DNA of 64,000 nucleotides from an uncultured Collinsella sp. (GCA_934654795.1 CAKUGT010000008.1:1-64000); one strand, 5' to 3'. Counted from the stretch's first letter, positions 24,565-33,197 are shown. Notes: a model not told the origin generated them from the sequence alone. Translations and numbers: made by a program.

Positions 24565-25821
24565 ATGGCTTCCACCAACTCCAACAAGGGTCGCGCCGTC
24601 GTGCTTTCCGCCGCGTGCGTTACCATGTTCTTCATCAGCTCCATCGCGCTGTATTCCGTCGTGAGCAAGAACCTGCTCGCCGTCTACCCCGAGTGGTCGA
24701 GCGCCCTTACCTGGGCCTTCCCGGTCTTTCAGACCATCATGGCCGTGACGGGCATCTTCGCCGGCCGCATCTCCGATAAGATCGGCCCGCGCAACGTCGT
24801 GATCGCCGCCGCCGTGTGCTACGGCCTGGGCTGGTTCATGTCCGGCACCGTCACCGAGCCGTGGCAGTTCTACCTGTGGTTCTCGCTCGTCGCCGCTGTC
24901 GGCAACGGCCTGGGCTACAACCCGGCGCTCACCACCGGCCAAAAGTGGTTCATCGACAAGAAGGGTCTCGCCTCCGGCATCACCCTGGCCGCTTCGACCG
25001 CCGGTCCCGCCGTGCTGTCCCCGGTACTCGCCTCGCTGCTCATCCCGAGCCTGGGCATCTTTGGCGCCCTCAAGGCACTCGGCGTCATCTTCTTTGTGAC
25101 AATCGCCGCCTCCGCCCTGTTCCTGAAGGCCCCCGAGGCCGGTTGGCTGCCCGAGGGCTTCGAGGCCCCCAAGGGTGGCGCACATGCCGGCACCTTCGGT
25201 GACCTCACCCCGGGCGAGATGGTCAAGACCCCGCGCTTCTGGGTCCTCATCGTCACCTTCGCCTTTGCCGCCACCGCGGGCACCCTGCTCGTGGGCAAGG
25301 TTGCCTCCATCGCCGCCGTCCAGCTCTTCGCCGACCCCACGAGCGCCGCGGCCGTCGCCCTCGGCGGTGTGGTCGTCTCCGTCAACACCTGCGCCAACCT
25401 GGTCGGTCGTCTGTCCTTTGGCCAGATCATCGACAAGCTCGGCGCCTATAAGTCGCTGCTCATCAGCCTTGTCGTCACCATCGTCGCCCTCGTCATCATG
25501 TCGATGAGCTTTACGCAGGCCATGTTCTTTGTGGCGCTCGCCCTGCTTGGCTTTAGCTTTGGCGCCCTGCTCGTCATCTACCCGCCGCTCACCGGCGGCG
25601 CCTTCGGTACCAGCAACATCGGCGTCAACTACGGCATCATGTTCCTGGGCTACGCCGCTTCCACCTGGATCAGCCAGCCCATCACCGCCGTGCTGTATCA
25701 CGCCGAGGCCGGCAGCGCCGCCTACCAGCAGTCCTTCTACGGCGCCATCGTGATCGCCGCCATCGCCGTCGTGCTCACCGTCTACATGATGGTCTCCGAC
25801 AGCAAGAAGAAGTCCGCTTAG
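24565..25821 (+). CDS. OFA-type MFS transporter
   Basis: A 418-residue, 12-helix transporter of the oxalate/formate antiporter (OFA) group. Marks include ALTWAFPVFQTIMAVTGIFAGRISDKIGPR (core GRISDKIGPR), NGLGYNPALTTGQKWF-type block with GYNPALTTGQKWF near 128, and the second-half GTSNIGVNYGIMFLGYAAS. ATG at 24565 is preferred over the earlier frame start at 24520. It lies between an SDR and a Gfo/Idh/MocA gene in the same direction. Carboxylates or sugar acids are the usual cargo of this group; the substrate here is not known. Confidence 0.87.
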   Translation: MASTNSNKGRAVVLSAACVTMFFISSIALYSVVSKNLLAVYPEWSSALTWAFPVFQTIMAVTGIFAGRISDKIGPRNVVIAAAVCYGLGWFMSGTVTEPWQFYLWFSLVAAVGNGLGYNPALTTGQKWFIDKKGLASGITLAASTAGPAVLSPVLASLLIPSLGIFGALKALGVIFFVTIAASALFLKAPEAGWLPEGFEAPKGGAHAGTFGDLTPGEMVKTPRFWVLIVTFAFAATAGTLLVGKVASIAAVQLFADPTSAAAVALGGVVVSVNTCANLVGRLSFGQIIDKLGAYKSLLISLVVTIVALVIMSMSFTQAMFFVALALLGFSFGALLVIYPPLTGGAFGTSNIGVNYGIMFLGYAASTWISQPITAVLYHAEAGSAAYQQSFYGAIVIAAIAVVLTVYMMVSDSKKKSA

Positions 25822-25829
25822 CAATTGCC

Positions 25830-25862
25830 AATGTGACAAAGGGACTGTCCCTTTGTCACATT
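25830..25862. repeat. 33-bp palindrome, TGACAAAGGGAC family, perfect copy
   Basis: AATGTGACAAAGGGAC followed by its reverse complement, with a single central base. It sits between two genes of one operon (MFS stop 8 bases before, oxidoreductase start 25 bases after), so the transcript would carry a strong hairpin just ahead of the downstream ribosome site. Confidence 0.88.
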
Positions 25863-25887
25863 CCGCCACCAACAGTAAGGAGTCGAA

Positions 25888-26928
25888 ATGTCTGAGCTCA
25901 ACCCCGTCCGCATTGCCGTCATCGGCGCCGGCGCCATGGGCCGCAACCACATCCGTTTTGTCACCGAGGAGCCCGAGGCCGAGCTCGTCGCCATCGCCGA
26001 CGCCTTTGAGGGCGCCCGCGCCACGGCCGAGGCCGCCGGCGTGCCGTTCTTTACCGATCCCGCCCAGATGATGGACGAGGTCAAGCCCGAGGCCGTCATC
26101 ATCGCCACGCCCAACGACCTGCACCTGGGCGTCGCCCGCGAGGCCGTCAAGCGCAACATCGTTCCGCTGGTCGAAAAGCCGATCTCCAACGACCTCGAGG
26201 ATGCCCAGGCCTTCGCCGCCGAGGCGGAGACCGCCGGCGTGCCCGTGCTCGTGGGTCAGCACCGTCGCCACAACCCCTTCGTCAACAAGGCCAAGGAGAT
26301 CATCGAGTCCGGCGAGCTGGGCAAGCTCACCGTGTCGAGCTTCCACTACATGATCTATAAGAACGACGAGTACTTCGATGTTGAGTGGCGTCGCAAGAAG
26401 GGTGCCGGCCCGATCCTGGTCAACCTGGTGCACGACGTCGACCTGCTCCGTTACCTGCTGGGCGAGCCCGTCGCCGTCCAGGGCATGCAGTCCAGCGCCG
26501 CCCGCGGTTTTGAGACCGAGGACTCCGCCGTGGTCAACGTCCGCTTTGCCGATGGCGCGCTTGCGAGCATGACCATCTCCGACGCCACCGCCAGCCCCTG
26601 GAACTGGGAGGCCACCGCTCGCGAGGACCCGCAGTACCGTCCCTTCGACGCCGACGCCTACTTTATCGGCGGCACCAAGGGCGCCCTGTCGCTGCCCCGC
26701 CTGCACCAGTTCTCCTACGACGGCGCCTCCAACTGGCACAAGCCGCTGCAGATGGAGATTCCGGCTGTGGACCCGGCGCTGCCGCACAAGATGCAGCTCA
26801 AGCACTTTGTGAAGGTCGTCCGCCGCGAGGTCGAGCCCGTCGTGACCCCCTCCGACAACGTCAAGACGCTCACGCTGCTTAACGCCATCAAGGAGGCCGC
26901 CGAGACCGGCAACCTCGTCGAGCTGTAA
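25888..26928 (+). CDS. Gfo/Idh/MocA family oxidoreductase
   Basis: A 346-residue NAD(P)-dependent oxidoreductase. The N-terminal Rossmann fold has GAGAMGRNHIRF at residue 12 and the EKP motif in VPLVEKPISND near 98; GQHRRHNPFV and the catalytic-region His in LVNLVHDVDLLRY near 180 follow. Members oxidise or reduce sugars, inositols and related compounds. AAGGAG precedes the ATG. It closes the LysR-divergent operon. Confidence 0.9.
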   Translation: MSELNPVRIAVIGAGAMGRNHIRFVTEEPEAELVAIADAFEGARATAEAAGVPFFTDPAQMMDEVKPEAVIIATPNDLHLGVAREAVKRNIVPLVEKPISNDLEDAQAFAAEAETAGVPVLVGQHRRHNPFVNKAKEIIESGELGKLTVSSFHYMIYKNDEYFDVEWRRKKGAGPILVNLVHDVDLLRYLLGEPVAVQGMQSSAARGFETEDSAVVNVRFADGALASMTISDATASPWNWEATAREDPQYRPFDADAYFIGGTKGALSLPRLHQFSYDGASNWHKPLQMEIPAVDPALPHKMQLKHFVKVVRREVEPVVTPSDNVKTLTLLNAIKEAAETGNLVEL

Positions 26929-26983
26929 TGCCTTAAGAGCGGCCGCGGCAAACACCTAAGCCGGACCCCTCGGCCCGCCACAA

Positions 26984-27037
26984 ACAAGCCCCTCTTCTTC
27001 GCCCCGCGAGCAGCCTCCTGCCCGCAGGGCTTTTTTG
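26984..27037 (+). terminator. Probable terminator after the oxidoreductase operon
   Basis: CCTGCCCGCAGG is followed by GCTTTTTTGAC; an outer AAGCCC/GGGCTT pairing is also possible. It lies 55 bases past the stop. Confidence 0.5.
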
Positions 27038-27106
27038 ACTACGTTGGTTATGATTTTCTTGGCCCGGGGGCTATTTTGCGCCTCGGCTTGAATTCTTCGC
27101 CACGAA

Positions 27107-27250
27107 ATGGGCCCATCTACTACGTTTAGCCGACTACCCTCGACCATGCCAAATTTCGCGAAATCAAAACCGCAGGTAGACGGCTTGCCGATTTTCGGAA
27201 AAACCAGGTATGGTCGACCCATACGGGTTAAACGTAGTAGATAGGCCGTT
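27107..27250. repeat. Long hairpin around CAAAACCGCAGGTAGA, copy 2
   Basis: Outer arms GGCCCATCTACTACGTTTA and TAAACGTAGTAGATAGGCC pair almost perfectly. The interior shares CAAAACCGCAGGTAGA, GGCTTGCCGATTTT and the ACCATG/TGGTC region with the copy at 17569-17720. Confidence 0.78.
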
Positions 27251-27283
27251 TTCGTGGCACAGCCCTAAAAACAGTCTTTTTGA

Positions 27284-27391
27284 GTAGTCTTTTTGGGACG
27301 GGGCTCTTTTAGCTACCCCGGCAGTCAATCGGCCAAACCGTTCACTTCATCAGCCGGGGTAGCTAAAAGAGCCCCGTCCCAAAAAGACTAC
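27284..27391. repeat. GGGACGGGGC hairpin, perfect 39-bp copy
   Basis: Two 39-base arms (27284-27322 and 27353-27391), beginning GTAGTCTTTTTGGGACGGGG, are exact reverse complements across a 30-base loop. It stands between the CAAAACCGCAGGTAGA element and the tex gene, about 70 bases upstream of the tex start. Confidence 0.88.
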
Positions 27392-27461
27392 TTGGGTGGA
27401 GGGGCGGGTGGTATCCTTGGTAGCCCTGTGCTGCAAACGCACCTTAAACGCAAGGAGTTCC

Positions 27462-29609
27462 ATGGATCTTATCGCCCAACTTGCCCGCGAGCTCAACCTT
27501 AAGACCGCCAACGTCGAGGCGGCCGTCAAGCTCATCGACGAGGGCAACACCATCCCCTTTATCTCGCGCTACCGCAAGGAGGCCACGGGCGGCATGGACG
27601 ACGTCGCCCTGCGCGCGCTCGATGAGCGCCTGTCCTACCTGCGCAACCTTGAGCAGCGTAAAGACGATGTCATCCTGCTCATCGACGCTCAGGGCAAACT
27701 CACGCCCGAGCTCGAGCAGCAGATTCGCGAGGCCACGCAGCTCCAGCGCGTCGAGGACCTCTACAAGCCCTACCGCAAAAAGCGCATGACCCGCGCTCAA
27801 AAGGCTCGCGAGGCCGGCCTGGAGCCGCTCGCCAACATGATCATCATGCAGGCATCCGCCAAGGGCAGCGCGCTCGACGCCGCAGCGGCCTACGTCAACG
27901 AGGACGCCGGCTTCGACACGCCCGAGAAGGCGCTCGCCGGTGCCGCCGACATCGTTGCCGAGACGGTGGCCGAGGACCCCGAGAACGTCGCCGACCTGCG
28001 CGCCTTTACACAAAACACCGCCGATATCGTCGTCGAGGCCACCGACCCCGCCGAGAAGACTCGCTACGAGCCCTACTACAACTTTGACGAGCCGCTGCGC
28101 CGTATACCCAACCACCGCGTGCTGGCTATCGACCGCGGCGAGCGCGAGGGCAAGCTCCGCGTGCGCGTGAACGTCGACGGCGCCGCCGCCACGGCGCGCC
28201 TCGGCAGCCGCTGGCCCCGCCGCCAAGGCGTCTTCGCCCCGGTCTTCGATGCCGCCATCGCCGACGGCTACAAGCGTCTGATGGCCCCCTCGTTGGAGCG
28301 CGAGGCCCGCGCCAAGCTCACCGTCCGTGCCCAGACCGAGGCCATCAACGTCTTTGCCAAGAATCTCGAGGGCCTGCTCTCAGCGCGCCCCGTCCGCGGC
28401 GCCCGCGTGCTCGCGCTCGACCCGGGCTACCGCACCGGCTGCAAGGTCGCCGTCATGGACGAGACCGGCAAGCTGCTCGACCACGGCGTGGTCTACCCCA
28501 CTAAGCCGCGCCACGACGTCGCCGGCACCAAGCGCGAGCTCGCCCGCCTCGTCAAGAAGGACGGCGTCAACACCATCGTCATCGGCAACGGCACCGCCAG
28601 CCGCGAGACCGAGGAAGTCGTCTCGGAGTTCATTGCCGAGCAGGCGCCCAGCCTTCGCTACACCATCGTGAACGAGGCCGGTGCGTCGGTGTACTCCGCC
28701 TCCGAGCTCGCAAGCCAGGAGTATCCCGATCTTGACGTCACCGTTCGCGGCGCCATGAGCCTGGGCCGCCGCCTGCAGGACCCGCTGGCCGAGCTCGTCA
28801 AGATTCCGCCCCAGTCCATCGGCGTGGGCCAGTACCAGCACGATCTTGACCAGGCCGAGCTTTCGCGCACGCTAGGCCACGTGGTGGAGGACGTCGTCAA
28901 CCGAGTGGGCGTCGACGTCAACACCGCAAGCGCGAGCCTGCTGGGCTACGTGTCGGGCATCACGCCGAGCGTGGCCAAGAACATCGTTGCCTACCGCGAG
29001 GAAAACGGCGCCTTTACCGATCGCCGCCAGCTCAAGAAGGTCCCCAAGCTGGGGCCCAAGGCATATCTCAACGCCGCGGGCTTCCTGCGCATTAGCGGCG
29101 GCAAGAATCCGCTCGACGCCACAAGCGTCCACCCCGAGAGCTACGAGGTGGCGACATCCGTCCTGGAGCGCGCCGGTGTGGCGGCCAGCGAGCTCAGCCG
29201 CGGCGGCGTGCCCGATATCGAGCGCCGTCTGGGCAGCATCTCGGCGCTGGCAAGCGACCTGGACTGCGGCACTCTCACGCTCATCGACATCGTTAACGAG
29301 CTCAAAAAGCCCGGCCGCGACCCACGCGACGACGCGCCCGAGGTGGTCTTTAGCCGCTCGGCACTTTCGATCGACGATCTGGAGCCCGGCATGGAGCTCA
29401 AAGGCACGGTGCGCAACGTCGTCGACTTTGGCGCCTTCGTCGACGTGGGCGTGCACCAGGACGGCCTCGTGCACATCTCCAAGCTGGCCAACCGCTTTGT
29501 CAAGCACCCGAGTGACGTGGTGCGCGTCGGCGACACGGTGAAGGTGTGGGTAGAAAAGGTCGACCGCGACCGCAAAAAGATCTCCCTCACCATGGTGCAG
29601 GGGAAGTAA
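27462..29609 (+). CDS. tex: Tex-like RNA-binding protein
   Basis: A 715-residue protein of the Tex/Spt6 family, a cytoplasmic nucleic-acid-binding factor linked to transcription. In order: N-terminal helical Tex domain (ELNLKTANVEAAVKLI; IPFISRYRKEATGG), YqgF/RNase H-like domain near 320-460 (RVLALDPGYRTGCKVAVMD), helix-hairpin-helix region near 500-560 (VDVNTASASLLGYVSGI), and a C-terminal S1 domain (GTVRNVVDFGAFVDVGVHQDG, core DFGAFVDVG) from about 640. ATG at 27462 follows AAGGAG. Single gene. Confidence 0.95.
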   Translation: MDLIAQLARELNLKTANVEAAVKLIDEGNTIPFISRYRKEATGGMDDVALRALDERLSYLRNLEQRKDDVILLIDAQGKLTPELEQQIREATQLQRVEDLYKPYRKKRMTRAQKAREAGLEPLANMIIMQASAKGSALDAAAAYVNEDAGFDTPEKALAGAADIVAETVAEDPENVADLRAFTQNTADIVVEATDPAEKTRYEPYYNFDEPLRRIPNHRVLAIDRGEREGKLRVRVNVDGAAATARLGSRWPRRQGVFAPVFDAAIADGYKRLMAPSLEREARAKLTVRAQTEAINVFAKNLEGLLSARPVRGARVLALDPGYRTGCKVAVMDETGKLLDHGVVYPTKPRHDVAGTKRELARLVKKDGVNTIVIGNGTASRETEEVVSEFIAEQAPSLRYTIVNEAGASVYSASELASQEYPDLDVTVRGAMSLGRRLQDPLAELVKIPPQSIGVGQYQHDLDQAELSRTLGHVVEDVVNRVGVDVNTASASLLGYVSGITPSVAKNIVAYREENGAFTDRRQLKKVPKLGPKAYLNAAGFLRISGGKNPLDATSVHPESYEVATSVLERAGVAASELSRGGVPDIERRLGSISALASDLDCGTLTLIDIVNELKKPGRDPRDDAPEVVFSRSALSIDDLEPGMELKGTVRNVVDFGAFVDVGVHQDGLVHISKLANRFVKHPSDVVRVGDTVKVWVEKVDRDRKKISLTMVQGK

Positions 29610-29640
29610 CAGCAAAAGGCGAACCACCGCCGCCCATTGT

Positions 29641-29690
29641 CGAACTTGCAAGTTCTTCTCACCTGATGAGAAAAACTTGCAGATACCGCA
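29641..29690. other. AACTTGCA dyads after tex
   Basis: A 12-base palindrome AACTTGCAAGTT is followed by TTCTCACCTGATGAGAA and a further AAACTTGCAG. The AAACTTGCA half-site also occurs in the inverted repeats upstream of the DUF4143 ATPase gene (8118-8200). Confidence 0.45.
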
Positions 29691-29697
29691 ACAAAAA

Positions 29698-29727
29698 TGG
29701 TGCCGCCCCAACAAAGAGGCGGCACCA
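29698..29727 (-). terminator. Terminator, minus strand
   Basis: TGGTGCCGCC pairs perfectly with GGCGGCACCA across 10 bases; read on the minus strand it continues ATTTTTGTT. It can end transcription of the aldolase gene whose stop is at 29898, after the GC-rich hairpin in between. Confidence 0.65.
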
Positions 29728-29773
29728 GCCAAGTCTTATTCAGCTCAGAACCCCTACGAGCAAGGACGCCCCA

Positions 29774-29869
29774 GGCGCAGGGTGAGAGGGCCGGCCCCTT
29801 TTGCTCGGCGCGACCCTCGCGAAGCGCGTGAGCGCAGAGTAAAAGGGGCCGGCCCTCTCACCCTGCGCC
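29774..29869. repeat. 29-bp perfect inverted repeat, GC-rich hairpin
   Basis: Arms of 29 bases starting GGCGCAGGGTGAGAGGGCCG are exact reverse complements across 38 bases. It fills the gap between convergent tex and aldolase genes. Its architecture matches the 30-bp hairpin at 22199-22304, though the sequence differs. Confidence 0.82.
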
Positions 29870-29897
29870 GCGGCAACGCCCGCGGCTCGCGCTCGCC

Positions 29898-30602
29898 TTA
29901 CGGCAGGATATGGAAGCCCAGGACGGCGATATCCTTGGCAAAGCCGCGGACGGTGTCGAGCGAGACCTCGTACGGGTCGCGGCCGATGTTCTTGCGCTTG
30001 GCCAGGATGCTGTTGGGCACCGTGATGATCTGGCAACCGCAGGCTTCTGCCTGGTAGATGTTGATGAGCTCGCGCGTGGACGCCCACAGGACCTCGCAGT
30101 TGGGCTTGGCGGCGGCCTTCTCGACCGACTCCGTCATAAACGGAATGGGATCGACGCCGGTGTCGGCGATGCGGCCGGCAAAGAGCGAGATGATAGACGG
30201 CGTCTCGGCGTCAACGGCCTCGACCATCTCATCGACCTGCTCGGGCGTAAAGATGGTGGTGACGTTGACCTTGATGCCGTCGGCAGAAAGCTTGCGCACC
30301 AGCTCGGCGGTGGACTCACCCTTGGTGGTCACGCACGGAATCTTGACGTAGACGTTCTCGGCCCAGGTAGCGATCTCGCGGGCCTCGACCTCCATGGTCT
30401 TGACGTCGTCGGCAAAGACCTCAAACGAGACGGACACATCGGTGATGTGGGCCAGGACCTCCTTGGCAAACGCGCGGTAATCCGTCACGCCGCCCTTCTT
30501 CATGAGGGACGGATTGGTCGTGAAGCCCTGAACGTTGCCGTTCTCGTACATGTCGAGCATGCCCTCGAGGTTTGCACCGTCAGCGAACACCTTGATTGCC
30601 AT
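29898..30602 (-). CDS. Transaldolase-like / fructose-6-phosphate aldolase family protein, paralogue 1
   Basis: A 234-residue member of the small transaldolase (FSA/TalC) family, class I Schiff-base aldolases. Family marks are GFTTNPSLMKKGG near 32, NVYVKIPCVT with the presumed Schiff-base Lys near 88, VNVTTIFTPEQ near 116 and the late PNSILAKRKN. ATG at 30602 (MAIKVFADGANL) has an AAAGGA site. A very similar paralogue is encoded at 33198-33908 on the other side of the ascorbate-type PTS genes. This copy lies beyond the PTS terminator and so has its own transcript. Confidence 0.9.
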   Translation of the reverse strand: MAIKVFADGANLEGMLDMYENGNVQGFTTNPSLMKKGGVTDYRAFAKEVLAHITDVSVSFEVFADDVKTMEVEAREIATWAENVYVKIPCVTTKGESTAELVRKLSADGIKVNVTTIFTPEQVDEMVEAVDAETPSIISLFAGRIADTGVDPIPFMTESVEKAAAKPNCEVLWASTRELINIYQAEACGCQIITVPNSILAKRKNIGRDPYEVSLDTVRGFAKDIAVLGFHILP

Positions 30603-30835
30603 CTGTCTGATTCCTTTCGCTTGCACATGGGCGTTAAACTGCTAAACACTTTACCTATGTTTATCAAGGCGTGAGCTGCGGGTTTTTATCTTCTCGGCGA
30701 ACGGTTTTACGGTTTTACCATTTTTATATCAACGCCCCAGCGGCAAAACGTTTTTGCCATTCATTGCGTTTGATTCCACTCACGGCGCAGAGACGATGCT
30801 TCGTCAACACGTTTTCACAACCACTCCAAAACAAA
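30603..30835. other. Leader region of aldolase paralogue 1
   Basis: Together with the adjoining terminator this is about 320 bases without a gene. It is AT-rich for the region (ATCTTCTCGGCGAACGG, TTTTACGGTTTTACCATTTT) and should carry the aldolase promoter; no clear -35/-10 pair or operator was fixed. Confidence 0.4.
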
Positions 30836-30869
30836 AAGCGGTGACGCCTCATTTGAGACGTCACCGCTT
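30836..30869 (-). terminator. Terminator of the ascorbate-type PTS operon
   Basis: On the minus strand AAGCGGTGACG-TCTC pairs with GAGG-CGTCACCGCTT around AAAT and is followed by TTTTTGTTTTGG. It is a strong intrinsic terminator 58 bases after the IIC stop. Confidence 0.9.
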
Positions 30870-30926
30870 CCGTGTAGGAGCCGGTTATCGGAGCTCCGCC
30901 CGATTAGGGCTTAACGTATGCCTGGA

Positions 30927-32318
30927 TTACTCTTCCTCAACGTGGTTGATCACAGCGCCCTTGGTGTGGATGAAGTTGGGGACAAAGGCAACGATCAGAA
31001 GGACAGCGAGAATCGCGTAGACACCGGTGGTACCGAAGGCCTCGGCAGCGCGGCCGAGCGTAATACCAATAACGGAGAAGTCGAAGTCGCCGAACGTAGT
31101 GTTCTCGAAGCCGAAGACGTCAAGAACAGGCAGGAGCAGAGCAGGGGCAAAGGTGATGAGCAGGCCGTTGACGAAAGCGCCAAGAGCTGCGCCCTTGCGG
31201 CCACCGGTAGCATTGCCGTAGATGCCGGCGGTAGCACCGCAGAAGAAGTGGGGAACCATACCCGGGATGATGAAGATGCCCAGGGTAGCGCCCACGATGA
31301 ACATACCGACCACGCCACCGATAAAGGAAGCGACAAAGCCGAGGATGACGGCGGTGGGAGCATAGGGGAAGAAGACGGCGCAGTCGACGGCCGGGATGGC
31401 ACCAGGGATCAGCTTGTTGGAGATGCCCTGGAAAGCCGGGACCAGGTCGGCAAGGATCATACGGACGCCGTTATAGACGATGGTGACACCGACGGCGAAG
31501 GACAGAGCGCAGGTCAGGGCGTAAACAATCACGTTGTCGCCGCCAGCGGTCTCAGCAACAACCGCAGGATCTGCAATGTAGGCAGCAAAAGCAGTCACCA
31601 GGTAGAAGAAGGCCATAGTAAGAGCCGTGGAGATGGTGGTGTCGCGCAGGAAGGCATACTTCTCGGGAACCTCGATCTTCTCGGTGCTGTTCTCCTCGGC
31701 GTCCTTGGCAAACAGCGTACCGACCGCAGCGGAGATATAGTAGGCAAGCGAGCCGAAGTGACCCATTGCGATCTCGTCGCCATCGGTAACCTTCTCGGTG
31801 AAACGCTGGCCGACGGCGGGAAGCATAGCGCTCACGAGGCCCAGGAACATACCACCCACAATGATAAGCTGGACATCCTCGAAGCCAGATGCCTGCAGAA
31901 CAGCAGACAGCAGGCAAGCCATGAACATGCTGTGATGGCCCGTCAGGAAGATGTACTTAAACTTGGTAAAGCGAGCAATGATAATGTTCACGACGTAGCC
32001 GAGAATCAGGATCATCATGGTCTGAACGCCGAGGACGCTCTGAGCCATCGAAACGACGACCTCGTTGTTGGGCACGACGCCGGTGATGTGGAAACCGGTC
32101 TCGATGAAGGTACCCAGCGGAGCAAGGTTCTCCTGAACAACAGCGGCGCCAGCGGACAGCATGATGTAGCCAAGGATCGGCTTCAGGGTGCCCGTCATCA
32201 CCTTGTGGGCGGGACGCTTAAGCGCGACAAGGCCGACAAAAGCGAACAGGCCCATAATCCATGCTGGCTTGGTCAGAATCGATTGGATAAACTCAAGTAT
32301 GGGAAGGATGACTTGCAT
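30927..32318 (-). CDS. PTS ascorbate-type IIC permease (UlaA/SgaT family)
   Basis: A 463-residue polytopic membrane subunit of the L-ascorbate phosphotransferase family. Marks include NFVHTK-like end (PNFIHTKGA), GHHSMFMACLLSAVLQ near 140, VYNGVRMILADLVPAFQGIS (core NGVRMILADLVPAF) near 290 and FFPYAPTAVILGF near 325. ATG at 32318 (MQVILPILEFI) follows AAAGGAAG. It is the last gene in the order aldolase, IIA, IIB, IIC. Members move ascorbate or other pentose-like acids; without UlaDEF/UlaG genes nearby the sugar is uncertain. Confidence 0.92.
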   Translation of the reverse strand: MQVILPILEFIQSILTKPAWIMGLFAFVGLVALKRPAHKVMTGTLKPILGYIMLSAGAAVVQENLAPLGTFIETGFHITGVVPNNEVVVSMAQSVLGVQTMMILILGYVVNIIIARFTKFKYIFLTGHHSMFMACLLSAVLQASGFEDVQLIIVGGMFLGLVSAMLPAVGQRFTEKVTDGDEIAMGHFGSLAYYISAAVGTLFAKDAEENSTEKIEVPEKYAFLRDTTISTALTMAFFYLVTAFAAYIADPAVVAETAGGDNVIVYALTCALSFAVGVTIVYNGVRMILADLVPAFQGISNKLIPGAIPAVDCAVFFPYAPTAVILGFVASFIGGVVGMFIVGATLGIFIIPGMVPHFFCGATAGIYGNATGGRKGAALGAFVNGLLITFAPALLLPVLDVFGFENTTFGDFDFSVIGITLGRAAEAFGTTGVYAILAVLLIVAFVPNFIHTKGAVINHVEEE

Positions 32319-32389
32319 CTGGGCTTCCTTTCTTTTTAACGTGGGCGCGTTTCCCTCTTCCACAGGGAACCGCCCTTTTTTGTGCCGCT

Positions 32390-32665
32390 TTAGGCGTTAG
32401 CGGCGGCCGCCTTGATTGCCTCGAGGGCGTCTTCGCGGATCTTCTTCTTGTTCACATAGCTGCGAACGATCACAACGTTGCCGTGAAGCTCGGGGGCGAG
32501 CTCCTTAACGGTGATGAACAGATCCGGATTTGCGGAAGAAGCACCGTTCAGGTCCATAGACTCAACGTCGGCCTTGATGCCCTCCTCCTCGCAAAGCTCC
32601 TCGACTTTGCCAGCGAGCATCAGGCTGGACCCGATGCCGTTTCCGCATACGGTGATGATATGCAT
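32390..32665 (-). CDS. PTS ascorbate/lactose-type IIB phosphocarrier
   Basis: A 91-residue cytoplasmic phosphocarrier. The active-site loop is VCGNGIGSS with Cys7 as phosphorylated residue, typical of IIB of the galactitol/ascorbate class. Normal length. It lies between the IIA and IIC genes and would pass phosphate from IIA to the incoming sugar. Confidence 0.93.
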   Translation of the reverse strand: MHIITVCGNGIGSSLMLAGKVEELCEEEGIKADVESMDLNGASSANPDLFITVKELAPELHGNVVIVRSYVNKKKIREDALEAIKAAAANA

Positions 32666-32741
32666 GGCAACCTTCCTCTCCTACACGTGACGGTTTTCCC
32701 GTCTATCCAAAAGCGGCGACGCATCGCCGTGCCATTAAGGC

Positions 32742-33188
32742 CTAAAAGAATGAACGCATGGTCTCCAGAACCTGCTCGGGCGTATCGCACGCGCTGAGCT
32801 TGGCAACGCAGTCCTCGTCCTCGAACATCTGCGAAAGCTCCGCCAAGCAACCAAGATGAGCCTTGGGGTCGGGTGCGCAGATGCCCACGAGCACGTGAAC
32901 CGGATCGAAATCCTCATGTCCAAATGCGACCGCAGGATCAAGCGTGACGATGCAGATTCCCGCTTCGCTCACATTGCCATCGGCCTGAGCGTGGGGCATG
33001 GCGATGCCCTCTTCCAAGACCATATAGGGACCGAATTTGTGAACCGATGAAATCATGGCGTCGACATAGCTCTGGTCGCATTTGCCTGCGTCTACGAGCA
33101 GCTTGCCGCATGCCTTAATCGCTTCCTCCCAATCGGAGGCCTCGACATGGCAGGCAACAAGCTCGGGCTTAAGAAGATCGGTCAGCAT
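32742..33188 (-). CDS. PTS IIA phosphocarrier (mannitol/fructose/ascorbate type)
   Basis: A 148-residue cytoplasmic subunit with the PTS EIIA type 2 fold. The phosphorylated His is in GIAMPHAQA at about residue 66, and CIVTLDPAVAFGHEDFDPV follows as in UlaC/MtlA IIA domains. It starts 9 bases after the aldolase stop, consistent with one transcript. Confidence 0.92.
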   Translation of the reverse strand: MLTDLLKPELVACHVEASDWEEAIKACGKLLVDAGKCDQSYVDAMISSVHKFGPYMVLEEGIAMPHAQADGNVSEAGICIVTLDPAVAFGHEDFDPVHVLVGICAPDPKAHLGCLAELSQMFEDEDCVAKLSACDTPEQVLETMRSFF

Positions 33189-33197
33189 GTTCGTCCC

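Noticed and set aside
23452..26955. 1167-residue open frame on the minus strand opposite the SDR-MFS-oxidoreductase operon
   Set aside because: It is the antisense shadow of three genes with clear families, low in complexity (His/Gly/Asp/Val-rich), and crosses two intergenic gaps; typical of GC-rich DNA.
30918..32339. 473-residue plus-strand open frame over the PTS IIC gene
   Set aside because: Antisense shadow; acidic/His-rich nonsense composition and no ribosome site.
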